Part shown: positions 1 through 8,900 of the stretch, piece after piece | Position numbering within the stretch: the first letter of the stretch is position 1 | Layout of the letters: every line of letters begins with the position of its first letter | Assembly (NCBI GenBank): GCA_030562195.1 | Contig: JAUJPP010000005.1 | Location: forward strand, 35,947,106-36,011,105 | Source of the DNA: Nipponacmea schrenckii | Taxonomy: Eukaryota; Mollusca; Gastropoda; Lottiidae | Direction of reading: 5' to 3' | DNA length: 64,000 bases | Position numbers and translations under genes: made by a program | The notes under the pieces: generated by a model | Databases searched by the model: none | The model's input: only the letters and a program-made list of their open reading frames with translations | Told to the model about the DNA's origin: nothing

Positions 1-598
1 TTCTTTTATCCATACTTGATGTTATGTTTCTGAAGAATTTCAGTGTATCATTTTTACATTTCTGGACTATAATTATAGGTAAGGTCTAATCCAAAATAAA
101 ATTTTAAAGCTTATGATTAAGATCAAACAAAAAAATATTTAGTATAAACCAGTACCCCCCGGGTTGTTATTGATAACATAAACTGCTATACCAGCTTTAA
201 GAAAATAAAAGAAAATGGGACTTCCTTTGTCTACCATAGAATTATCTCCCTTGCATTTTCACATAAGCTTAAAGCCATGGTTCATATCAATCATTATTAA
301 ATCATATTCTTTAACTTTTCACTAGCACAAAAAAATTTAACCATTAACTTCCAGCACCAATCTAAAACAAGGAGCTCACACTATTCTACTCCACTGATCA
401 TGCAGTATAAGGTAATCTGATGCTTACTAATCATCAGCACCTATCAGACTTATTACAAAAGAAATTAGGTTGAATAATCCAAGGTAATACCTGACCAGAA
501 GCCAAATGTCCAATTTGCCGAGACAAGACCAAGAAAACTAACCATTAGAACTGACAAACTTCAAGGTCTGAACATACATTTTGAGAATCAACACTTAC

Positions 599-742
599 CC
601 ATTGTTGGTGACATCTGTAATTGTCTTCCATAGATACTCAAAGGTATCCTGAGACATTGGAGGTTGAGAAGGAGGTTGAGAATTGGTATTTCCTGACAGG
701 GAATTCTGTGATGAGGTCATGGCACGGTGGAATTTACCATAC
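599..742 (-). CDS. p53/p63/p73-family protein, N-terminal transactivation-domain exon (partial gene)
   Basis: A single internal exon on the minus strand with clean junctions: acceptor tttcag before position 742 and donor GTAAGT after position 599. The first family-like ATG is at 718-720 and the exon codes 40 residues plus two bases. Residues 23-34 read SQDTFEYLWKTI. This matches the p53-family transactivation helix, with F27, W31 and I34 in the spacing of the p53 F19/W23/L26 triad that binds MDM2. S23-Q24 and T26 fall where p53 has S15-Q16 and T18. A Gln/Pro/Ser-rich stretch precedes it. In this family the segment recruits coactivators and MDM2; the protein is a nuclear transcription factor for damage response and development. 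The frame is also open upstream to the acceptor (YGKFHRA), so an earlier coding exon is possible. The DNA-binding domain lies off the left edge. It could be named p63/p73-like or p53; one exon cannot separate them. The divergent WRAP73 neighbour supports the p73-type locus. Confidence 0.8.
717..740 (-). promoter_or_regulatory. Short uORF overlapping the p73-like start codon
   Basis: In the same exon an upstream ATG (738-740) opens a seven-codon frame (MVNSTVP). Its stop overlaps the putative start in the arrangement ATGA at 720-717. If the upstream exon is non-coding, ribosomes would meet this uORF first and could reinitiate immediately on the overlapping ATG. The sequence arrangement is certain; any translational effect is inference. 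Confidence 0.4.
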
Positions 743-927
743 CTGAAATAATCAGAAAATTAAATTGTTGGACAACTTTTTTATAACTTTTTAAAGAGAA
801 GACAAGTCCCATATGAAATGCAAGACATTTTTCTTGCCAAAATTTCAAAAAGGACAAAAGATAGGAAAAGAATAGGAGAATTTGTTCCTAAAAGAAAAGA
901 CATGCAGATAAAATTAGTAGAAACGTG

Positions 928-1330
928 ATACATAATATTTTCTAATTAATGACATAAACAGAAATAAAGTACTTGTCCGATGCCCGACTTATGAAATTTT
1001 GTTCGTCAGCACATTTTATGAATAATGTTGCACTTGTTTGACTGTCTTGCTGGGATTTGAGGTGCGTTCGATGCCCTCTTTAAGTCGTTTGCCATTGAAA
1101 TAATAGTGGAGGTGTCGCCCAGGAGCAAAAATCGAACGCAACCACCTCACAGATACTCGTAATGCACTGTTCACATGATGTCTTTGAACACTTCTGTCAG
1201 TTCAGAAATTATTTACTCAACCTTCTTTTTTTGTACAGATTACAAAGAGCCCATACATTAAAGAAATACATAAATAGTTTACATGCAGGCCTCAGTACGA
1301 TAGAGACAATATCTTAGAATAAACTTATTC
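928..1330 (-). repeat. Dispersed ~400-bp repeat, copy 1
   Basis: Read on the minus strand, this segment matches 7608-8010 on the plus strand over about 400 bp with scattered substitutions. Shared landmarks are TTTATTCTAAGATATTGTCT at one end, GAGGTGGTTGC then TTCGATTTTTGCTCC in the middle, and a GGACAAGTA block near the other end. It has no long open frame. A small frame, MDCEYEEVYYVRTSSDEE, ends just at its border (about 1326-1382, minus). It is a degenerate interspersed element whose class I cannot tell. It lies in the presumed 5' region or first intron of the p73-like gene. Confidence 0.6.
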
Positions 1331-1457
1331 TTCGTCGGACGAGGTGCGTACATAGTAGACCTCTTCATATTCACAATCCATTGTTATTTTTACTACTACG
1401 AAATGTTTATATTAAAGAAATGTACAAAATAAATTATTTTTATTCACCAAAATATCT

Positions 1458-1574
1458 GTTACCGTTTTGGTGGAGTTGTTACCGTTTTAACCGAAAATTT
1501 TTGTTACCGTTTTGGTGGAGTTGTTACCGTTTTAACTAATAAAATTTGTTACCGTTTTGACATGTTACCGTTTT
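1458..1574. repeat. Six-copy GTTACCGTTTT array
   Basis: The 11-mer GTTACCGTTTT occurs six times without mismatch at 1458, 1478, 1503, 1523, 1548 and 1564. Start-to-start spacings are 20, 25, 20, 25 and 16. The first four copies therefore form two 45-bp units, each with one copy followed by GGTGGAGTT and one followed by AA. The array lies between the p73-like exon and WRAP73. It may be a cluster of protein-binding sites or debris of a repeat; the reverse complement contains AACGG, the core of a Myb-type site. No function can be shown from the sequence alone. Confidence 0.7.
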
Positions 1575-2337
1575 AACTGGATACCCATAGATCTGGTCAT
1601 AATGAAGTTGTGGGTATGTTCTATGACCTATCTAATTCTAATGGAGAATATTTGGTTTCAACTTCCTACTAAGTCTACAGAATAGCATTCAGTTATAGAT
1701 CTAGATCTTTGAGTAAACGGTTTTTACCCTGTTCTTGTTTTTAGGTCTTTACTTGTCACTGTTATTTTGTTATAGATTTGTTATGAAATGATTGTATGTT
1801 TTACTTAATGGAATTATATTTAGCCTCTAAGTGGATGACATTGGATGAAATGTTTCTGTGTTGGGCCAGACATTCCGCTAGAGTTCTTTGTGCTAAATTC
1901 TAGGTATACTCAGCAAAGTGTTAAACTGGAACACCAAAGTTTGGGTTCTAACCAGTAGGCCTAGTTTATTGATTATTTTTATTGCTACAAAAAAGACCAA
2001 GCTAAAGGTGATGTGTAAGGTTTAAAAACTATCAACTTAAACTTAACAGATTTGAATTGAAACCTATGACAAACTCGAGGAAGTACGATATAAAAGCACC
2101 ATCTTTTAAATCAACAATTAATAAGAAAACTAATCTACATCGTCGAGTCAGCAAAATTGTTTTGACAGCGTCTATTTAGCCTATACACTGAGTGACAGTT
2201 CACAGAATTTTATCTCCATTTATAATCAAGACGCCTTTGCTACGAAAGTCAGAGAATATCCGATGGTCATCACCCAAACCCTGAAGCTTTAATTCATTAA
2301 TAAGGAATGTTGTAGTGTTGAAATCTAAAATTCTTAC

Positions 2338-2400
2338 CATACATAAGATTATCATAAAGCCCAGTTTCAGCCTACTCCATTCTGTTAGCAGCACGTGTTT
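2338..2400 (-). other. Possible non-coding 5' exon of the p73-like gene
   Basis: The minus-strand sequence ending at 2338 is followed by a good donor, GTAAGAA (RC of 2331-2337). Splicing this donor to the acceptor at 742 would place a stop upstream of the ATG at 720, which suits a 5' untranslated exon. Its own 5' end is not defined and I picked 2400 only as a rough limit. The same bases could belong to an unrelated frame (2200-2394, minus, GTG-started, ending GDDHRIFSDFRSKGV...). This is a weak prediction. Confidence 0.2.
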
Positions 2401-2630
2401 TGATCATCGCATGCTATGACATATAGGGCATATTCCTCCGCGACAATAATAATAACAAAACACTTTTAGTGATACTCCTTCACGAAATTCACCAAAATAA
2501 AATTAATATATATTTAAATAGTGGTACATTTTTCTCTCCTCCTTTTAGATCAGCTATAACTCCATAAAGTACTTCTGTCAACTTCGAACTATTTCACCTA
2601 ATTACAAATGTAAACAAGCGCTCCACCGTT

Positions 2631-2640
2631 TTTGGCGGGA
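2631..2640 (+). promoter_or_regulatory. E2F-type site in the divergent p73-like / WRAP73 promoter region
   Basis: TTTGGCGGGA is an exact match to the classic E2F/DP binding consensus. It lies about 295 bp upstream of the WRAP73 start codon and between the two divergent genes. A second E2F-like core, TTGGCGC, lies at 2826-2832. Mammalian TP73 is a known E2F1 target. Whether these sites serve either gene here is inference. Confidence 0.5.
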
Positions 2641-2842
2641 GTTGTTGCGCTTGGTCAATTTATCTTGGTGACCTCCCATGACCTGTCAAATTAAATGCCA
2701 CTTAAAAAGTTATCGGCGTCGTTACCAGATAATTAACATCTAATTTAATTTTAATTGAATATCTAAATCTTTAAATCTATTAATTGAATTAACTGTCACA
2801 AATGTAATCACGCAGAAAAACAACATTGGCGCTGTTTTCAAA

Positions 2843-2878
2843 ATGGACGACTTCACAAGTTGGTTCTTGTCAAAATGA
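2843..2878 (+). promoter_or_regulatory. Possible uORF in the WRAP73 leader
   Basis: An ATG in good context (caaaATGG) opens an 11-codon frame (MDDFTSWFLSK) that ends 56 bases before the WRAP73 start codon. It counts as a uORF only if transcription starts upstream of 2843, which cannot be seen here. The main start at 2935 has G at -3 and begins the conserved MNFSELF sequence. Confidence 0.25.
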
Positions 2879-2934
2879 TTTTTTTTTCTCTAAAAGAAGA
2901 CTGCCAGTTAAAGATTTTCTTGAATTTGTAAGAC

Positions 2935-5900
2935 ATGAATTTTTCTGAGTTATTTCATCAATCTGGACAGCTTTGTCGTTTTTCTCCTGATGGAAAATAC
3001 CTGGTAAGTGAAGTTTTTTGGATCTAGAATTTGAAAGTGAAAGTAGGCCCAGTACTACCTGCTAGTAGATAGTTAGCCGTGTATTGCACTGTCCAGTCTT
3101 GTGATTCACATTCCCCTGATTTATTTTAATAATACCCTTTGACACCTTTAATATATGATGATTTGGTGCACTTTTCTACTAGCCATATTATTAATATTCA
3201 AGACTAAGAAATAAAGCAGACCTTTTCGCAATGTTTAGATTATGTCATTTAACCTGAATTTCCACCCACTAGGCCTACTATGGTACAACAATCTGAATAA
3301 AATCAAATACAAATCAATGTTCTCAGAATCTGCGAGCAGACAACGTAGCTTAATTGTTCTATGTGGGGTTCTTTTGAAACTACTTAACGTTGGAAAGTGT
3401 TACTTAGTTACACATTTATCTGCAATTAGATAAATAATTAACACTCGACTCAATTAGGTGTTGATTATAGTGTTATAAACATTTTAATACTTTCTTTGTT
3501 CAGCTGAATAGAATCTAATAAATTTGATTATTAGTACAATGATCTGTCTCCTAAGTTAAATCTTCAGAATCTCTTAAATCTGTTTTTAGTTTAAATATAA
3601 TAGTGTAATAAAGAGTTAGAATAAAACATGGTGAAAAAGCTAAAGAGTTTCAGAAAACAAAATTGACTTCACTGGATTAACAAAAGCTGATGATATACGT
3701 AGTTGAATATTGAGAGAATACATTTTCATAATTCTAAAGTTTAAAAGAGAGGATTTATTCTCCATTGAAAAGAAAGCATATTTAATTACTTCAAGTCTTT
3801 GAACATGAGCAAAACTTACACAAGGAGATACACGATAAACAATTTATTTTGCAGGCATCAGCAGTTGATTACAGACTAGTCATCAGAAATACAGATACAT
3901 TACAAATAGAAAATGTCTTTTCTTGTGTTGATACCATCAAATATATTGAGGTTTGTTCTATGTAGATATTTCTTAGACAAAAAGTTATAAATATTAAAAC
4001 TGTACTTAGCATTTGATGCTAAAAATCTTAATAAGATGTAAAATTCTTACAGATTGTTAATTTTATAGCTTATTTACAGCATAACATGAATCTCTTTAAT
4101 TATACTTGCTTTGATTGAATAGTGATTACAAATATCTTTAGAAAGACTCAATAATTTTCACTTTAACATTCTTCTTTGGAGCTATGGTGGCTTAGTAAAA
4201 TGGATTCATCTACATGTATGTATAGAAATAAATTTTCCTCTGAAAGAGCATACAGGCAGTAAATTGCCAAGTTATCTACTCTGCCATATATCTATATATG
4301 GGTAAATTATATATTTTCAGTGGTCAAGTGACTCAGGCTTTATTCTCTGTGCCATGTTCAAAAGATCTATAGTGCAGGTAAACTATTGATATTGTATTTT
4401 GTTGATGGGTTTACAAACAGATATTTAGCAAAGAAACCTGAAACCAAATTATTTTAATTCTTTGCCTACATTTTCTGGAGACACATTTCTTCGACTTTCA
4501 TAATTTTGAAGTCAAATGTCTTTTATGGTCATTGTGGAATTGTTGTCCACCTGACTCTTAAGTCAACTTGTTTACAATACCGGTATCCATAATACAATTT
4601 GGTTAACTAAGTTTGTTTCATGTAGGTATGGTCTATGGAGCAACCGGAATGGGTATGTAAAATAAATGAAGGACCAGCAGGATTAGTACATGCTGTTTGG
4701 AGTCCTGATGGTCGACATATTCTCACTTCATCAGATTTTAATGTAAGTAAAATCATGACAAAAATGAAATTTTATGATTTTCTCCAAAAATACATTTCCA
4801 TAAATTTTCTGCATTCATCAGTCTTCAGAAAACTTAGCCATTAATAATAATGATAATAATAATAATATCTTTATTAGGGTGATAAAATGAGACCCTGGGC
4901 CTTTCTTACATTTAGCCCTATAACAATGAAACAAATAACATGTATACAACTAACTGTACAAGGGATACAATGGTCATAAAATATAAAGTCATTTATCAGG
5001 TGGTAACTACATAATTATAAATATAGATACAGAAAAGTTTTATAATGTATTTCCATAATGAATTTTAGCTAATCGTTTAAAAACTGTAATAGATCTAGAA
5101 TCTTTTATAGTTTGTGGTAACTTATTCCACAGTTTTCGACTTTATAACTAACTCAATTATTACTCATTTTATAAATCGACTGATGTAACCTCTATCAGTC
5201 ACTTTTGGTGAATTTCAGACACTGGCTTGAAACAAATGTTTCTGGTCATATGATTGCAGACAGTTTGCCTTTTTATTCAGTGACACACAGAATACTTACC
5301 TTAAATAACTTGTGACACCACTTTAAGATTCTCAAAGTAGCAATGATTTGCTCCTGTCTTTTGTATGTTTAGGCCACACCAAATGGATTAATTGGTCGAC
5401 GGATTTGGCGCACAGAAAAAATCAAAAATAGAATTTTTTTTTTTTAAAAAAATTGCCGCACGTAATTTTCTGTCTTAAAATCCGACGACCGAAAATTTTC
5501 ATACGATCAGGTTTTTTGTGGTACTTGATCGCTAAATTCAATGTTATCTAGTTTTTTTTTAATTATACGCCCACATGAAATGGGGGGCGTATATTGTCGT
5601 CACCCACGTCCGTCCGTCCGTCCGTCCGTCCGTCCGTCCGTCCGTCCGTCCGTCCGTCCGTCCGGTCCGTCCGTCCGTCCGTCCACAATTGCTCGTAAAC
5701 ACTCTACACGTTGTAATTCTTGACGGATTTAGATGAAACTTAATATGAGTGTTTATGATCACGCAAGGATGAACCCTATTGAAAATCAGCGAAATCGGAA
5801 AAAAATTAGTATGAGTTCGTGCCCTTGTTCTTGAATGGCTCGTAAACACTCTACAACGTGCAATTCTTGACCGATTTTGATGAAACTTGGTGTGAGAGTA

Positions 5901-8900
5901 TGTTATAACTCAAGGATAAACCCTATCGAAAATCAGCGAAATCGAAAAACATTTAGTATGAGTTATTGCCCTTGTTCTTGAAAACGCGTTCAATTTTAGC
6001 TTGTAAACATTCTTGAGAGAACAATTTTTAATGGATTTTAATGAAACTTGACCTGAGTATTTGTTATCACCCAAGGATGAAGCCTATTGAAAACCAGTCA
6101 AATCGAAAAAAAATTAATATCAGTTATTGCCCTTGTTTTTGAAAACGCGTTCAATTTTTAGCTTGTAAACACTCTAGAAAGCACAGTTATTGACCGATTT
6201 TGACGAAACTTGCTGAAATTGTTTAATACCACCCAAGAATGAACCCTTTTGAAAATAGCACATATCGAAATATATTTAATAGGAATTATTGCCTTTGTTC
6301 TATAAAATGTGTTGGATTTTTGAATTGTAAACACTCTACAAGTCACAATTCTTGAGCGATTTTGACATAACTTGGCATGAGTATTTGTAATCACCTAAGG
6401 ATGAACCCTATTGAAATTCAGTTAAATCGAAAAATATTTAGTATCAGTTATTGCCCTTGTGTTTGAAAACGCGTTCAATTTTAGCTTGTAAGCACTCTAG
6501 AAAGAACAATTCTTAATGGATTTTGATAAAACTTGGCTTGAGTATTTGTTTTTACCCAAGGATGAACCTTATTGAAAATCAAATAAATCAAAATATATTT
6601 AGTGCCAGTTATAGCCCTTGTTCTTGAAAACGCGTTTAACTTTTTGGCTAATAAACACTCTAGAAGGTACAATTTTTAATGGATTTTGATGTAACTTGGC
6701 TGGAGTATTTGTTGTCTCCCAAGGATGAACTCTATTGAAAGTCGAAAAATATTTAGTACAAGTTATTGCCCTTGTTTTTGAAAACGCGTTCAATTTCACT
6801 CGTAAACACTCTAGAAAGAACAATTTTAAAAGGATTTTGATGAAACTTGCTTTTAGTATTTGTTTTCTAAGAAGGATAAACCCTATTGAAAATCAGATAA
6901 ATCGAAAAATATTTAGTGTCAGTTATTGGGCCTGTTTTCAAAATCGCTTTCAACTTTTGGCTTGTGAACACTCTAAACATTCATTTTTGACAAAACTCGC
7001 TGAAATTGTTTAATATCAACCAAGGATGAGCCTTATTAAGAATTAAAAATATCAAAATATTATTAAGGGTGAACCCTATTGCAAATCATAAAAATACCGA
7101 AAAATATTTAATGAGTTGAGTTAGGTACAATTCTTGACAGTTTTTAATGAAACTAGAGACCCTAGAAAAAAATATATGGTGGAAGGCTGAATATTTCATT
7201 CCACTTTTGTAACCTTACTGAAAAGTTTTTATTTGAAATAAATGCTGCCAGTGGGCGTATATTACCTTGCCTGGCAAGCTATCTTTTTTTCTTATCGTCA
7301 TCTGAAGAAATATGTCCCTTCTCATGTGTGCAAAGAGGTATTAATCTTTATCACAACTCGGCCACCGGAAACCCGATCAATTGGACCGTTTTCTTAGACA
7401 ATTCGACCAAGAGATGTTAACGGCCACATGATAAAGATTGTCATAGATATAACAAGGTCGTTCAGGGTCCGAATTAATTTATTTTTTTGCATGGCAGTGT
7501 TTTGCTCTATAGAACAAAATTGGATAGCAATTTAGAATTTGTGGAGCAGTTTGTCTCTGAGAATAACAAAAAGTTGACAAAACTGAGACACCTTAAGTTT
7601 TAGTGCTAAAAATGTTTATTCTAAGATATTGTCTCTGCCGTACTGAGCCTTGCATGAAAACAATTTATGTATTTCTTTAATATGGGCTTTTTGTGATTTG
7701 TACAAATCGAAGCAGCTTGGATAAACAATCTATGAACTGTCAGAAATGTTGAAAGACAACACGTGAACAGTGCATATTTACGAGAATCTGCGAGGTGGTT
7801 GCATTCGATTTTTGCTCCCGGGGTGACACCACCAATATGATTTCAATAGAAAAGGATACTCATCGAACGCGCCCAAACGTCCAAACAGACAATCAAACAA
7901 TTACAACACTATTCATAAAATGTGCCGGCAAAGTAAATTCCATTACTCGGGCACCGGACAAGTAGTTTATTTCCAAATCTTTCATTAATTCGAAAATCGT
8001 ATGTATCGCTAAAAATACTGCACTTCTGCACGGAAAATACATCGCTTTGTATCGATGCGATACGGCTTATTTCGAACCCTGTCGTATTAACTGCATGATC
8101 GAACGCATATTCTGATCTGACCGGAGGTGATTCTATTACCGACTAAGATAGTGAATAACGGATTAACAGTTAATTCTTGGTTTCGTTTTCATGAAGAGCT
8201 GATTTTATTGGCTCTTGGTACATACTTTAGATTTTTTTTCATGAATTATACACTATTAAAGAATAAACAGAACAAACATGTTTATAAAAATAAAAATAAA
8301 TATAAAATCGCGTGTATTTTGATTCACTATAATCCACAGAGCAAAATTAATTAATATATAAAAAAAAAAAACGCGCTTCTATTTTGATACACCAGAATCC
8401 GAGGAACAAAAATAATATCCCAAAAAAAAAAAAAAAAAATTTGCTCGCTCGCTCCCTTTTTTCCAGCTGAAAATCCGTAGACCAATTGTTTTGTTAGGGG
8501 TGGCCTTAACTTATTTTTCATGAAATTTTACAACTTGGCCTTAGTTTATATACTCACTGTTCTTAATATTTTAATTGGGAATACCAAATACAATCATTGT
8601 TTGAGTGAGAAACAGTTTATGTCTTTAAAACAGGATGTTCAACTAGAAACTACAGGACTACAGGATATGTACTGTCACCTAAATATTTATTTGGTTTAAA
8701 TTGCTCAAAAATCAAATTCAATATTCATTTTTAATACCTAAATCTGCTTGAATTCACAATTAACAAATTCCATCAGGCATTAAACGATTTTAAAATAATT
8801 ATATAATTGAATAACAAAATTATTCATTCATTTGTTCATCATTCATTCATTCAATGATAAAATTTGATTTATTTATATTACTTACAACTGAAACCTCCTG

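Larger units (their letters stand above)
5564..7285. mobile_element. Pearl-like non-autonomous element with (CCGT)n and ~160-bp tandem units
   Basis: The element starts TATACGCCCACA (5564-5575) and ends GTGGGCGTATA (7251-7261) followed by TTACCTTGCCTGGCAAGCTATC. Next to the left end is a (CCGT)n run, then about nine diverged units of ~160 bp marked by GTAAACACTCT. Short inverted ends, an ACGG/CCGT microsatellite and ~160-bp tandem core units are, as I recall, the hallmarks of the bivalve 'Pearl' elements, later placed with Helitron/Helentron-related non-autonomous elements. It has no coding capacity. It sits inside the Harbinger-like element, so it is a nested insertion. Confidence 0.65.
5372..8505. 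mobile_element. PIF/Harbinger-like DNA transposon remnant, TTA target duplication
   Basis: The left end (from 5372) and the right end (to 8505, reverse-complemented) match over about 35 bp. Both begin GGCCAC, share AATTGGTC and ACGGATTT, and differ at about 8 positions. Both ends are flanked by TTA (5369-5371 and 8506-8508), the 3-bp TWA duplication typical of PIF/Harbinger elements. The interior has no transposase frame. It carries the nested Pearl-like element (5564-7285) and copy 2 of the dispersed repeat. Family assignment is inferred from ends and duplication only. The whole element lies in WRAP73 intron 4. Confidence 0.6.

Noticed and set aside
2200..2394. Minus-strand frame of 64 codons ending GDDHRIFSDFRSKGVLIINGDKIL
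   Set aside because: It opens with GTG, contains a possible donor and acceptor inside, and matches no family I recognise. The peptide tail looks protein-like, but I cannot support a gene.
5541..5849. Overlapping frames on both strands with PSVRPSVR and GRTDGRTD peptides
   Set aside because: Products of the (CCGT)n microsatellite; a tetranucleotide repeat without stops is open in all frames.
6158..7013. Several frames with repeated NRSR, ACVFT and KHSRK-type peptides
   Set aside because: They recur once per ~160-bp unit of the Pearl-like element, on both strands, and show no coding constraint.
7330..7440. Inverted AATCTTTATCA / TGATAAAGATT with a loop of about 75 bases
   Set aside because: The stem is only about 11 bp with weak extension; it lies within older transposon sequence and has no clear ends.
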